Of a stretch of 64,000 nucleotides of DNA, positions 10,830 to 20,171 are shown in pieces; within the stretch, counting starts at the first letter, position 1; the number at the start of each line of letters is the position of its first letter. Source of the DNA: Methylobacterium currus (lineage in GTDB: Bacteria > Pseudomonadota > Alphaproteobacteria > Rhizobiales > Beijerinckiaceae); contig NZ_CP028843.1 of NCBI RefSeq assembly GCF_003058325.1, positions 2,080,001 to 2,144,000 on the forward strand. Reading direction: 5' to 3'. Below the pieces are notes generated by a model that was not told the origin of the DNA, did not search any database, and saw only the letters and a list, made by a program, of their open reading frames with translations. The position numbers and the translations under genes were made by a program.

Positions 10830-12401
10830 CTAGGCCGCCGGAAGGGACACGGCGAACCAGATCCGGGTGCCGCGGCCGGGCTCGCTCGCGACGCCGATCT
10901 GCCCGCCCATCAGCTCGACGAGGTGGCGGCAGATCACCAGGCCGAGGCCGCTGCCGCCGAAGCGGCGCCGGATCGATTCGTCGCCCTGGCCGAAGGGCAC
11001 GAACAGCCGCTCCTGCTGCGCCGCCGACATGCCGATGCCGGTGTCGCTCACCGTGAAGAGCAGCCGGCCCTCGCCGCCGCGGCCGGTATCCGGGCTCACC
11101 GCCAGGACCACCCGGCCCGCCGGCGTGAACTTCACCGCGTTGGTGAGGAGGTTCAGCAGCACCTGCCGCAGGCGGCCGACATCGCCCATCACCAGGGTCG
11201 GGGTAGCGGGGTCACGCAGGACCTCGACCGCCACGCCCTTGCGGGAGGCGGCCCCCCGGGCCACCGCCGCCGTGCCCTCCAGCAGGTCGGCGAGGAGGAA
11301 GGATTCCGGATCGAGGGCGACCTGGCCCGCCTCGATCTGCGCCACGTCGAGCACGTCGTCGACGACCCGCATCAGGATCTCGCCGGCCTCCTGGACGGCG
11401 GCGAGGTGGCGCAGGGTCTCGGGCTCGCGCGAGCGGCTGAGCATGTGCTCGGTATAGCCGAGGACCGCATTGAGGGGGTTGCGGATCTCGTGGCTCATCA
11501 TCGCCAGAAAATCCGACTTGGCGCGGTTGGCCTGCTCGGCCCCCTCCTTGGCATGGGCGAGCGCCTGCTCGGCGCGCTTGCGGGCGGTGATGTCCAGGGT
11601 GAGGCCGACGATGCGCCCGCTCAGGCCGTGGGCGTCGTCGAGGACGCGGCCGAGGCTCTGGATCCAGCGGGTGCCGCCATGCTCGGCCGTCACCCGCACG
11701 TCGACCGAGAACGGGGTGCGGGTGGTGACTGCCTTGGTGACCGCGTCCCACAGCATGGCGCGGTCGTCGGCATGGACCAGGCCGGTCCAGGCCGAGGAGG
11801 TGATGATGCAGGCCTGCGCCGAGAGGCCGTGCAGGCGCGCGCCCTCCGCCGAGAGCGAGAGCGCGCCGGTGCGCATGTTCCAGTCCCACAGGCCGACGCC
11901 GGCCGCCTTGTGGGTGAGGAGCAGCAGGTTGGTGGTGGCTTCCAGCGCCTGGTTGTCGGCCACGACGTCGTCGACATCGGCTGCGGTCATCATCCAGCCG
12001 GTGATGCCGGCACCCTCGCGGATTGGCACCACGTCGGTCTGGTGCCAGTGCCAGCGCCCGCTGGTGTCGCGCAGGCGGATCGTGAGGTCGTAGGGCTGGC
12101 CCGAGCAGATCGCCGAGGCGCGGGCGGAGGCCGCACGGTTGCGGTCCTTCGGGTGGATGGCGCTGTCCCAGCTGTCCGGCTCGCCGAGGCTCGAGCCGAT
12201 CTCCCGCGCCGCCCGGTTGGCGAAGCGGACCGCCCCCTCGTGATCGAGCATCCAGATCTTCTGCGGCAACGCGTCGAGGATCAGGCGCGACGGCAGCCCG
12301 CTCATTCCCGGCTCGCTCTCCGGAAGCGCACGGCCGAGGGCATCGTCCGGTCCTTCCACCGGGATGCCCGCGATCGGGTGCGCGGTCCGCGCCGTCATCA
12401 C
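10830..12401 (-). CDS. PAS-domain sensor histidine kinase
   Basis: 523 residues without transmembrane segments, so a cytosolic sensor. Two PAS-like domains (about 38-145 and 160-275, the second ending in the PAC motif GLTLDITARKRAE) lead into the HisKA domain with phosphorylatable His304 in MMSHEIRNPL, then HATPase: N-box RQVLLNLLTNAVKF, G1 DTGIGM, F-box LFVPFGQGD, G2 GGSGLGL. No receiver domain is attached and no response regulator gene is adjacent (orphan kinase). Signal unknown. Confidence 0.9.
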   Translation of the reverse strand: MMTARTAHPIAGIPVEGPDDALGRALPESEPGMSGLPSRLILDALPQKIWMLDHEGAVRFANRAAREIGSSLGEPDSWDSAIHPKDRNRAASARASAICSGQPYDLTIRLRDTSGRWHWHQTDVVPIREGAGITGWMMTAADVDDVVADNQALEATTNLLLLTHKAAGVGLWDWNMRTGALSLSAEGARLHGLSAQACIITSSAWTGLVHADDRAMLWDAVTKAVTTRTPFSVDVRVTAEHGGTRWIQSLGRVLDDAHGLSGRIVGLTLDITARKRAEQALAHAKEGAEQANRAKSDFLAMMSHEIRNPLNAVLGYTEHMLSRSREPETLRHLAAVQEAGEILMRVVDDVLDVAQIEAGQVALDPESFLLADLLEGTAAVARGAASRKGVAVEVLRDPATPTLVMGDVGRLRQVLLNLLTNAVKFTPAGRVVLAVSPDTGRGGEGRLLFTVSDTGIGMSAAQQERLFVPFGQGDESIRRRFGGSGLGLVICRHLVELMGGQIGVASEPGRGTRIWFAVSLPAA

Positions 12402-12799
12402 CTCTCCTACGCAGTCGCCCCGGGCGTGGGGTGGCCGGCGCCCGGGCGACGCACCGGCGCGAACTTCGTCACGCCTCCGCCGCCGCCCGCATCCGACCGA
12501 ATCGGATAAAAACCGAATCCTATCTCTGCTAACCTAAGGACGGGTTTTGTCCAAGAGCCCAATGCCGGCTTACAAAGCTTTCCCGCGCAAAATCGCCGTC
12601 GGACCATGATCTGCCAGAGCACCTTCAACATCATCTCGGCACTTGCCACCACGAGAGGCCGAATAGGGTGGCGCGGGGAGTGGAGGTGCGCCTACACAGT
12701 CCTAGGTGGCAGGCCGGCGCAAGAGGGCACCTTAAGAGCAAGTAAATTGGGCTCTCGTCATTTGCATGATGCCGTGCGGGGCCCCTTGGGAGCCGCGCT
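12402..12799. other. Intergenic region between kinase and SGNH hydrolase genes
   Basis: 398 bp with no convincing gene. Near 12500-12530, on the minus strand leading into the kinase gene, is an AT-richer patch with two GATTCGGT direct repeats that could be part of the kinase promoter. Short open frames here have no protein-like features. Confidence 0.4.
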
Positions 12800-13525
12800 T
12801 CAGCGCGAACGGGCGTCCGGACAGGCCACCGCCTCGAGGCGCGCGGCGACGCGGTCCCGCGCCGCGGAATCGAGGCCGAGATGGACACCGTCGGGCGACC
12901 GGGCCAGGGAGGCGGGGTCGCGCAGGTCCGCGAAGGCATCGACGAAGCGGCAGCCGGCCCGGGCGCATTCCTCCGACAGGATCGCCGAATAGGCGGGCGC
13001 GGCGGCGACGTCGTAGAATGTCGTCACGCCGGGACGCCCGGCATCGAAGGGCGGCACCGCGGTGGCGACGACGCGCCGGGCCCGCGGCGCCAGCTCGGCG
13101 AACAGGGCGCGGGCCTCGTCCCGGAACCCCTCGGCCGCGTCGGGATGGCCGGAGCGCTGGCGCTGGGTGAGGTCGTTGGTGCCGATGGTCACCACGACCG
13201 TCTCCGGCGGCCGGGGCAGTTCGAGCCAGCCGGCCACCGCCCGCAGGCCCGAGATCCGCGTGCCCGCGATGGCGCCGTTGATGGCGGGTTGGCCGCACAG
13301 GGTCGGCAGGTGGAGGCGCTCCATCTGCGAATCGCCGAGGAGCAGGCCGTACGGCCCGTCGATCTGCTTGAGCTCGCTCGACACCGCGAAGGCCCGGGCC
13401 TCGCGAAAGGCCACCACACCCTGCCCGCTGCCGCCGGCGCGGTGCCGGATCACCAGGATCGCGGCGCTCCCGGCCGACAGGACGGCCAAGGTCAGGGCGA
13501 TCCCAATCTTCGTTCTCGTGTGCAC
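12800..13525 (-). CDS. Exported or membrane-anchored SGNH/GDSL hydrolase
   Basis: Serine esterase-type hydrolase; substrate probably an acylated glycan or lipid at the envelope (inference). 241 residues from a GTG start with GAGGA about 8 bases upstream; the larger open frame has no Met here. An N-terminal hydrophobic helix (about 7-26) acts as signal or anchor. Catalytic blocks are visible: GDSQME with Ser66 (block I), GTNDLT with Asn117 (block III), and DGVHL with Asp212 and His215 (block V). A Gly in the block II region is also present. Confidence 0.85.
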   Translation of the reverse strand: MHTRTKIGIALTLAVLSAGSAAILVIRHRAGGSGQGVVAFREARAFAVSSELKQIDGPYGLLLGDSQMERLHLPTLCGQPAINGAIAGTRISGLRAVAGWLELPRPPETVVVTIGTNDLTQRQRSGHPDAAEGFRDEARALFAELAPRARRVVATAVPPFDAGRPGVTTFYDVAAAPAYSAILSEECARAGCRFVDAFADLRDPASLARSPDGVHLGLDSAARDRVAARLEAVACPDARSR

Positions 13526-13732
13526 CCGTCCTCGCGTCCGAACTCGACGCCCCCGATCGTACAAGCGCCGCCCTCCGCCACGAGTCAATCGTGGACCTCG
13601 CGCAGACCTCGCCGGCATCTCGTGGGACATCTGGCGGTTATCCACAGGCCGGCAGTTTTCCTCTGACATCTTCACGCCTGATTCGGCGGTTCTGATCATG
13701 GTTGAGGGCAGGTAATCCGGAGAGCCCGCGCC

Positions 13733-14836
13733 ATGATGCCAGTGGAGATCGACCCGTCCGAGGTGCGCCGGCCGCCGACGGACCCGCGCGAGAGCCTGCG
13801 CGCACGCCTCGGCCGTCCGGCGATGCTGGCGGGCCTGGCCGCGATCGGGATCGGCGGCTGCGCCGGCCTCGCGGCGGCGGCTTACCCGACGATCAGCGAC
13901 CTGCTGCGGCCGCGGCCCGCGCAGGTGCATTTCGGCCGCGTCGCCGACATGCCGGAGATCAAGGACGGGATCCCAGCGCTGCGGACAAACCCGGTGCGGC
14001 AAGTGCCGATCACTCAGGCGTCCATCAACCAAGCGCCTGTGAGCCAGGCGGCCACGAGTCCCGACTCAACGGGTCAAGTCCCCACGGGCCAGGCGCCGAT
14101 GGCGTCCGCGGTGCCGCCCACGACGCCGCCGGTCGCCCCCGCCGCCCTGCTCGATCCGAAGCCGGTCGGCGCGTCGGGCGCGTTGACGCAAACCTCCCCG
14201 GTGCCGGGAGCCCCGGCACAAGGATTCCAGTCGCAGGGGTCTTGGTCGCCCTCCTCCGACGGGGCCGCGACCGGCACCGCCGCCGCGTTCCAGCCCGTGC
14301 CGACCGCCGTTCCGAAGGCTCCGGAGACGCCGCGGCCGGTTGCCGCGCCCCGCGAGGCAGCGACGCCCCGCGAGGCAGCGACGCCCCGCGAGGCCACAAT
14401 GGCCCACGAGCCGGCGCCACTGCCGCCGGCCCGGGCGGTGCAGGCCAAGGTCGAGCCGAAGCCCGACACCAAGCCTGCGGCCTCCCCGCGCGAAACGAAG
14501 GCCGAGCCGAAGGCGACGCCGAGGCCCGCACCGGCCCGGGAGGCCAAGGCCGAACCGGCGAAGCCCGCCCCGGCCCGGCAGGCGGCCGAGGCGGCCGTCG
14601 CCGAGAAGCGCCCGACCGACAAGCGCCAAACCGAGAAGCACGCGGCGGAGAAGCCGGTCGCCCGGCGCGACAAGCCCGAGGCGCATCCGCGCAGCGCCGC
14701 CGCCCAGCCTGCCGCGGCGCCTGCGCCCGAGGAGCCGACCCGCTTCCTCGGCGTACCGATGCCCGATCTCGCCCCGGCCGGCCGCGCCATCAAGGAGACG
14801 GTCGACGCGGTGATCTCCTTCCCGAGCCGGTTGTAA
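13733..14836 (+). CDS. Pro/Ala/Lys-rich membrane-anchored protein, unknown
   Basis: 367 residues. A short cytosolic N-terminus is followed by one transmembrane helix (about 30-50) and a long low-complexity periplasmic region rich in Pro, Ala, Thr, Lys and Glu (about 90-340), ending with a conserved-looking tail RFLGVPMPDLAPAGRAIKET. The design recalls TonB- or FtsN-like spacers, but no TonB or SPOR domain is seen. GGAGAG precedes the double ATG. It contains an 18-bp tandem repeat (separate entry). Not recognised. Confidence 0.7.
   Translation: MMPVEIDPSEVRRPPTDPRESLRARLGRPAMLAGLAAIGIGGCAGLAAAAYPTISDLLRPRPAQVHFGRVADMPEIKDGIPALRTNPVRQVPITQASINQAPVSQAATSPDSTGQVPTGQAPMASAVPPTTPPVAPAALLDPKPVGASGALTQTSPVPGAPAQGFQSQGSWSPSSDGAATGTAAAFQPVPTAVPKAPETPRPVAAPREAATPREAATPREATMAHEPAPLPPARAVQAKVEPKPDTKPAASPRETKAEPKATPRPAPAREAKAEPAKPAPARQAAEAAVAEKRPTDKRQTEKHAAEKPVARRDKPEAHPRSAAAQPAAAPAPEEPTRFLGVPMPDLAPAGRAIKETVDAVISFPSRL
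14347..14394 (+). repeat. 18-bp tandem repeat inside the Pro/Ala-rich gene
   Basis: Two exact copies of an 18-bp unit plus a 12-bp partial third; each copy encodes the hexapeptide A-P/T-P-R-E-A-A type step (PREAAT). The period keeps the frame, so copy number can change without breaking the gene. Confidence 0.85.
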
Positions 14837-14879
14837 TCAGCCGGCGGGGATCAGCGGCTCGCCGGCGCGGGGCCGGCTG

Positions 14880-16709
14880 CTACCCGGCCCGGCCCGCCCC
14901 GTCCAGCAGCTCGAGGACCAGTGCGTCGCGGTGCGGACGGCCGTACTCGTCGGTCGCCTCGACCGTGAGGCGGTGGGTGCCGGCCTTCAGGTCCCGCGGC
15001 AGGCGCGCGACCCAGAGATGCGAGCACGGCTCGGCCTTCACCCAGGGTTTCCTGGTGGCGGTATTGCGGGCGTAGAGCGCGGCGACGAACGGGTCCGGCC
15101 GGCGCGTCCGGGTCATCGGCACGAGCGGCCCGTCGCCGATCCGGAACGACACCCGGCTGCGCGGCCCGCCATCGAACAGGTTGACCACCACGTTGGTGCT
15201 GCCGGCGCTCTCGGCCGGGATTGTGGCGCCGAGCAGCTCGTAGAGCCGCGTGTCGGGCAGCCGGGCGAGGTCGTCGGCGTGGAACTGGCTCTCCAGCACG
15301 ATCCGCATCTGGCGGCCCGCATCGTCGCTCGCCGGGACGTAGCGGGTGGTGGTGCGTCGCCCGCCGGTGATGCTGAGCACGTGGAAGCCGTGCGGCGTGC
15401 CGTCACGGCTGTCGGCGGTGGCGATGCCGCGCCGGTCCGGCGGCCCGCCCCACCACGAGCCCGACACGGCGGTGAGCACGTGGTGATGGTGCGCATCGTC
15501 CCCCGTCGCACCTTGCTGGAGTCCTGAATGGATTCCTGGCTGGATGCCTGGCTGGATTCCTGGCTGGATTCCTGGCCGGCCGTCGGGCCCGAGATAATGA
15601 TGCTCGGTGGTATGGGTGTGGCCGGAGACGCTGAAGGATGGGCGCCCGGCGAGGAGCCGCAAGAGCTGCGCCCGGTCGGCGGTGCTGATGCCGGGATCGT
15701 CCGGCCCGAGATCGCTGGCCAGCGGGATGTGCATCGCCACCACCACGAGCCGGTCGGTGGGCGTCTGCCTCAGCAGGTTCTCCACGAAGGCGAGCTGGCG
15801 CTCGCCGATCCGGCCCTCGTAGCGCCCGCCCCGCCCCGCCGTGGCGGTGTGGGCCCCGAGGTAATTGACGTTGTCGAGCATCAGGAACAGCACGCCGCCA
15901 TGCTCGAGCGCGTAATACGGCGCCCCGAAGCTGCGCTTGAAGGTCTCGCGGGCGTAGCGGGCGTCCGGCGCCTCGAAGTTGAGATCGTGGTTGCCGCCGA
16001 TGTGGAACCACGGCAGGCCCATCTGGGCGACGAGCCGGTTCTGGCGCGGATAGAGCGAGAGGTCGTCGAACAGCACGTCGCCGGTGGTCATGCCGAAAGC
16101 GATCTTGCCGAAGGCGATCTTGCCGGATGCGCCCTGGCCGGAGCCGTCCTTCATGCCGAGCACCCGGGCGATGGCGGTCTCGCGCACGAAGGTCAGCTCG
16201 GCGTGGCTCTCCGGCTGCGGATCGGTGAACAGCACCACGTCGAAGTCGCCGCTCTCCGGGCTGCGCACCAGCCCGAAATCGACGGATGCCGGCAGCGGTC
16301 CGGTCGGCGCGATGCCGGGATAGCGCAAGGCGAGGTCCGGCGGGGTTCCGGCCGGCTGGTGCAGGTACGAGAAGCGCGGCAGGCCGTCCGACCCGAGGGG
16401 CAGGGCGAACCCGGTCGGCTTGATCACGAAGATCACCGCCTCGTCGCCGACCGGCAGGGTGTAGCGCCCGTCAGGACCGGTGCGGACGACCTCGCGGCCG
16501 TTCGAGACCAGCACGTCCGGCAGGCCCGGATCGTCGGGCCCGCGCCGCCCCTCGCCGCCCCTGTCCTCGTAGACGAGGCCGGTGACCTGCCCGGCGCCCG
16601 ACGCTGCGGCGGCTGGCGCGCCCTGCGCCCGCGCCGCGAAGGGGGCGAGCGCCAGGGCCGTCGCGCCGGCCAGGGTCGTGCGCCGGGTCAGGGTGTTGTG
16701 GTCCGTCAT
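14880..16709 (-). CDS. Tat-exported calcineurin-like phosphoesterase
   Basis: 609 residues. The N-terminus has a twin-Arg signal (TRRTTLAGATALALAPFAARA). A beta-rich N-terminal domain (about 40-150) precedes the metallophosphoesterase core: FTDPQ (first metal motif, changed from D-x-H), MTTGDVLFDD, HIGGNHDLNF, AMHIPL and SGHTHTTEHHY. A C-terminal beta domain (about 450-600) follows, the usual MetallophosN/core/MetallophosC order of secreted bacterial phosphoesterases. Substrate unknown. Two tandem repeats lie in it: GKIAF twice (16091-16120) and a GIQP run after the metal motif SGHTHT. Confidence 0.88.
   Translation of the reverse strand: MTDHNTLTRRTTLAGATALALAPFAARAQGAPAAAASGAGQVTGLVYEDRGGEGRRGPDDPGLPDVLVSNGREVVRTGPDGRYTLPVGDEAVIFVIKPTGFALPLGSDGLPRFSYLHQPAGTPPDLALRYPGIAPTGPLPASVDFGLVRSPESGDFDVVLFTDPQPESHAELTFVRETAIARVLGMKDGSGQGASGKIAFGKIAFGMTTGDVLFDDLSLYPRQNRLVAQMGLPWFHIGGNHDLNFEAPDARYARETFKRSFGAPYYALEHGGVLFLMLDNVNYLGAHTATAGRGGRYEGRIGERQLAFVENLLRQTPTDRLVVVAMHIPLASDLGPDDPGISTADRAQLLRLLAGRPSFSVSGHTHTTEHHYLGPDGRPGIQPGIQPGIQPGIHSGLQQGATGDDAHHHHVLTAVSGSWWGGPPDRRGIATADSRDGTPHGFHVLSITGGRRTTTRYVPASDDAGRQMRIVLESQFHADDLARLPDTRLYELLGATIPAESAGSTNVVVNLFDGGPRSRVSFRIGDGPLVPMTRTRRPDPFVAALYARNTATRKPWVKAEPCSHLWVARLPRDLKAGTHRLTVEATDEYGRPHRDALVLELLDGAGRAG
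15529..15576 (-). repeat. 12-bp tandem repeat in phosphoesterase gene
   Basis: Four consecutive 12-bp units, three of them identical and one with a single change, encode the GIQP run in a surface loop. A decayed fifth unit adjoins at 15517-15528. Confidence 0.9.
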
Positions 16710-16829
16710 CGCGGCTTCGTCCTCCCGGCAGCCGCGCCGCCGGGGCGCATCGAGGCTGCACGTTGATCCGCCCTCAAGGCAATCACGGCTCCTTGACGGT
16801 CCCGTGACGACGGTTCCCCCGGGGACGGA

Positions 16830-17204
16830 TCACCCGCCCATGGCGCTGCACAGCTCCACCGGCACACCGTCCGCGTCCCGCACAGAGGCGATGATCTGGT
16901 CCCAGGGTTTGGTCACCGGCTCGGCCGCCGGGACCGCGCCCGCCGCCACGGCCCGGGCAAAGGCGGCCGCGGCGTCCTCGGCGACCGAACCCACCTCGAA
17001 GCCCGCCGGCGTCTCGGCGCGGCGGTTCAGGCGGAAGCCCGGGCAGGTCTGCGCGACGAGCCCTTCCTCCGCGAAGGCCAGGGCCGTCCCGCCGGTCTCG
17101 AGTTCCGCATATTGGCCGCTCTCGTGGACGAAGCGCGGCGCCAGCCCGGAGGCGCGCTCATGGAACGCGATGCTCGCCGCCACGTCCGGAACGTACAGGA
17201 TCAC
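16830..17204 (-). CDS. VOC-family (glyoxalase/bleomycin-resistance-like) protein
   Basis: 124 residues with the beta-alpha-beta-beta-beta pattern of the vicinal oxygen chelate fold: ILYVPDVAASIAFHERASGL at the start, then ELETGGTALAFAEE, a helix region EDAAAAFARAVAAGAV and the final strand with DADGVPVELCS. Start is a GTG; only six to fifteen codons are open upstream and they contain no start. The usual metal His/Glu set is only partly evident, so enzyme activity is uncertain. Confidence 0.8.
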   Translation of the reverse strand: MILYVPDVAASIAFHERASGLAPRFVHESGQYAELETGGTALAFAEEGLVAQTCPGFRLNRRAETPAGFEVGSVAEDAAAAFARAVAAGAVPAAEPVTKPWDQIIASVRDADGVPVELCSAMGG

Positions 17205-17249
17205 GTAGCCGAGCCGAACGTCGGATCGTCCCCCCGCAGGCTTGCGCCG

Positions 17250-18044
17250 TCACGTCCCATTGCCCGCCGGGAAGGTCCGCGTGAACACCCGTCCCTCGGT
17301 GTCCTTGGCCGCCACCGTCACCGGCTCGGCGTTGCCGGCGAAGGAGAAGCGGAAGGTCGGATCCTCGCTGATCGAGATGCCGCCGGTCATCGAGAAGAGC
17401 GGCGTCTCGCCCTGGCGCACGCTCAGGGATTCGACGAACCAAGCCGGGGTGTAGAGGCGGGTCACCTGGTCCATCTGCAGGCCGGAATAATTGGGGTGGC
17501 GGACCTGCACCTGGGCCTCGCCGCGCTCCGCGAAGGCGCGGAACCGCATCTCGCCGAGATGGGCCTTGGCCTCGGCCGGATCCTTGACCGCCGGCGCCGA
17601 GCAGCCGCCCGCCGCCTTGACGTAGGCCTTGGTCATGTAGAGCCCGCCATCCTCGGTCTCGGCGATGGCCCGGACGTAGGAATAGGAATTCACCCGGATG
17701 CGGGTGGAGAGGTCGAAGCGGCGCTGGCCATCGGCGAACCGGATCGTGCCGACCACCGGCGAGGGGTTCTCGTCCACCACCAGGGTCAGGCTCTTCACCC
17801 GGCGGGCATCGCCGTCGGGCAGCGCGATCCGCAAGGTCACCGGCACGATGGCGGCGTCCTCGGCGCGCTTGGGTGCCTCGAGGCTCACGAGCCCGGCCCC
17901 GTCCCGGATCGGGCGCTCGCCCAGGATCGCGGGGCGCAGCTCGGTCCAGGTGGTCTCGGGCCGCTCGTCCTGCGCCGCGGCGGGCCCGGCCAGAGCCGCC
18001 ACGATGGCCAGGGCCGACAACACCTTTGCCGACGACATTCTCAT
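17250..18044 (-). CDS. Quinoprotein dehydrogenase-associated SoxYZ-like carrier
   Basis: Periplasmic fusion of SoxY-like and SoxZ-like domains found beside PQQ-dependent alcohol dehydrogenase systems. 264 residues; signal peptide to about residue 24 (PAAAQ). The SoxY-like half ends with the carrier Cys148 in AAGGCSAP; the SoxZ-like half (about 165-264) contains MRFRAFAERGEAQVQVRHPN and the ending FTRTFPAGNG. GAGGGG sits just before the ATG; a longer frame upstream overlaps unrelated sequence. Expected to work with XoxF and the zinc metallohydrolase at 25.4-26.3 kb, though transcribed separately. Confidence 0.9.
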   Translation of the reverse strand: MRMSSAKVLSALAIVAALAGPAAAQDERPETTWTELRPAILGERPIRDGAGLVSLEAPKRAEDAAIVPVTLRIALPDGDARRVKSLTLVVDENPSPVVGTIRFADGQRRFDLSTRIRVNSYSYVRAIAETEDGGLYMTKAYVKAAGGCSAPAVKDPAEAKAHLGEMRFRAFAERGEAQVQVRHPNYSGLQMDQVTRLYTPAWFVESLSVRQGETPLFSMTGGISISEDPTFRFSFAGNAEPVTVAAKDTEGRVFTRTFPAGNGT

Positions 18045-18268
18045 GGCACACCCCTCATGGCGTTCTCCCGGACACGAGCCTCTGCGGGCCTCTCGCGCTT
18101 CGACCAATGTAGTGGACGGGATCGCCCGGCACCAGGATAAGTCCCTGACGCGGCGCGGTTTCGGGCGCCATCTCGCCGGATGGTGATCGGCGGGGCGCCG
18201 TTGCGCGCAGGCGCCCGCCGGCCTATCCCGGGGCGGTCGCCCTGAGGATCGCACCCCTGAGGAATGCC

Positions 18269-19105
18269 GTGTCTGCACTCGCCGCCCTGCTGCCGGATCT
18301 CGGCCGCCGCACCCTGGTGATGGGCATCCTGAACGTCACCCCGGATTCGTTCTCGGATGGCGGCCGCTTCCAGGACCTCGACGCGGCGCAGGATCAGGCC
18401 GCCCGCCTGGTGGAGGAAGGCGCGGCCCTCCTCGATATCGGCGGCGAATCGACCCGTCCCGGCCACGTGCCGGTGCCGGCCGAGGAGGAGCAGGCCCGGG
18501 TGCTGCCGGCGATCCGCCTGCTCAGCCCCGCCCTCCCCGTCCCGATCTCGATCGACACCTACAAGGCCTCGACCGCCGAGATGGCCTTGCGGGCCGGGGC
18601 GCGCATCGTCAACGACGTCTGGGGGCTGCAGCGGGAGCCGGAGATCGCCCGGGTCGCGGCCCATCACGGCGCGCCGGTGGTGGTGATGCACAACCGCGAG
18701 ACCATCGATCCCAGCCTCGACATCATGGACGAGATGCGGGCCTTCTTCGAGCGCTCGCTGACCATCGCCCTCCAGGCCGGCATCCCGGACCGCGACATCG
18801 TGCTCGATCCCGGGATCGGCTTCGGCAAGAGCTGGGAGCAGCACCTGGAGGCGCTGCGGCGCCTGCCCGAACTGAAGGCGCTCGGCTTTCCGCTCCTCGT
18901 CGGCGTGTCGCGCAAGTCGGTGCTCGGGCGCATCCACAACGCCGCGACCGCGCCGGCCGACCGGCTGTTCGGCTCGATCGCGGCTCACGTCACCGCGGCG
19001 TCGCTCGGGGCCGACATCGTGCGGGTCCACGACGTGCGCCCCCATGTCGAGGCCTGCCAGGTGGTCGACGCGATCACGCGGCCCGCCTCCCGCGCCGGAG
19101 CCTGA
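18269..19105 (+). CDS. folP: Dihydropteroate synthase
   Basis: Joins p-aminobenzoate to 6-hydroxymethyl-dihydropterin pyrophosphate in folate synthesis (cytosol; sulfonamide target). 278 residues from a GTG with GAGGA 6 bases upstream. Signature motifs: MGILNVTPDSFSDGG, DIGGESTRPG, SIDTYK, IVNDVWG, VLDPGIGFGK, LLVGVSRKS and the final VRVHDVRPH. First gene of a folP-folB-folK operon, divergent from the SoxYZ-like gene. Confidence 0.96.
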   Translation: MSALAALLPDLGRRTLVMGILNVTPDSFSDGGRFQDLDAAQDQAARLVEEGAALLDIGGESTRPGHVPVPAEEEQARVLPAIRLLSPALPVPISIDTYKASTAEMALRAGARIVNDVWGLQREPEIARVAAHHGAPVVVMHNRETIDPSLDIMDEMRAFFERSLTIALQAGIPDRDIVLDPGIGFGKSWEQHLEALRRLPELKALGFPLLVGVSRKSVLGRIHNAATAPADRLFGSIAAHVTAASLGADIVRVHDVRPHVEACQVVDAITRPASRAGA

Positions 19106-19109
19106 CCGG

Positions 19110-19475
19110 GTGGACCGCATCCTGATCCACCGCCTCGCGGTGTTCGCCCGCCACGGCGTGCTGCCGGAGGAGGAGGTGCTGGGCCAGCGCTTCTATCTCT
19201 CGCTCGAGGCGCGCCTCGACCTGCGGGAGGCCGGACGCCGCGACGACATCGCCGCGACGGTGAGCTACGCCGACCTCGCCAGCCTCGCCCACCGCATCGC
19301 CACCGAGCGCCGCTTCCGGCTGATCGAGGCCCTGGCCGAGACGATCGCGCAGGAGGCCCTGGCGGCCTTCCCGGCGCTGGCCGGCCTCACCGTGCGGATC
19401 GACAAGCCGGGCGCGCCGGTGCCGCTGGTGCTCGACGGCGTCGCGGTCGAGATCACGAGGACGCGCGGTGACTGA
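19110..19475 (+). CDS. folB: Dihydroneopterin aldolase
   Basis: Cleaves 7,8-dihydroneopterin to 6-hydroxymethyl-dihydropterin and glycolaldehyde. 121 residues starting at GTG (VDRILIHRLAVFARHGVLPE), 4 bases after the folP stop. The FolB core GVLPEEEVLGQRF, TVSYADL and RFRLIEALAE (with catalytic Glu/Tyr/Lys positions; K in RIDKPGAPV) is present. Confidence 0.94.
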   Translation: MDRILIHRLAVFARHGVLPEEEVLGQRFYLSLEARLDLREAGRRDDIAATVSYADLASLAHRIATERRFRLIEALAETIAQEALAAFPALAGLTVRIDKPGAPVPLVLDGVAVEITRTRGD

Positions 19476-19953
19476 GGCCTATCTCGGGCTCGGCAGCAAT
19501 CTCGGCGACAAGGCCGCGATGCTCGACGCCGCGGTCGCGGCACTCGCGGCCACGCCCGGCCTCGCGGTGACGGCCCGCTCGCGCCACTACCGCACCCCGC
19601 CCTGGGGCGACACCGACCAGGACTGGTTCCTGAACGCCGCGATCGGCATCGAGACGACGCTCTCGCCGCACGCGCTCCTGGAGGCGTGCCTCTCCGCCGA
19701 GACCCGCCTCGGCCGGGTGCGCGAGCGCCGGTGGGGCCCGCGGGTGATCGACATCGACGTGCTGCACTATGCCGGCGCCACGGTCTCCGACGAGCGCCTG
19801 GTGCTGCCCCACCGGTTCCTGCGCGAGCGCGCCTTCGTGCTGGTGCCGCTGGCCGAGATCGCGCCGGACCTGGTGATCGGCGGGGAGACGGTGGCGGCGG
19901 CGCTGGCGCGGCTCGACCGGAGCGGGATCGAGCCGGTGGAGACGGGTGACTGA
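19468..19953 (+). CDS. folK: 6-hydroxymethyl-7,8-dihydropterin pyrophosphokinase
   Basis: Transfers pyrophosphate from ATP to the pterin, feeding FolP. 161 residues; GTG start overlaps the end of folB by eight bases. Motifs: YLGLGSNLGDK, YRTPPWG, DWFLNAAIGIET, RVRERRWGPRVIDIDVL and the late LVLPHRFLRERAFVL, all typical of HPPK. Confidence 0.95.
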   Translation: MTEAYLGLGSNLGDKAAMLDAAVAALAATPGLAVTARSRHYRTPPWGDTDQDWFLNAAIGIETTLSPHALLEACLSAETRLGRVRERRWGPRVIDIDVLHYAGATVSDERLVLPHRFLRERAFVLVPLAEIAPDLVIGGETVAAALARLDRSGIEPVETGD

Positions 19954-20171
19954 GGGCGTCCGCCCATGGTCCCGATCGAGCCCGGCGGTCCTCACACCCT
20001 CCGCATCATTCCGGGGCTCGCCGGAGGCGGGAAGTCGGGGCGGCCGACGTTTCGCATCATCCTGGACCGTGAGCGGTGATGGGTCCCGGGTTCCGCTGCG
20101 GGCCCCCGGGATGACGGAGGAGGGTTGCAGAACCGTCAGCTCGACATGGCGCTCGCCGTCTGCCTCTCATC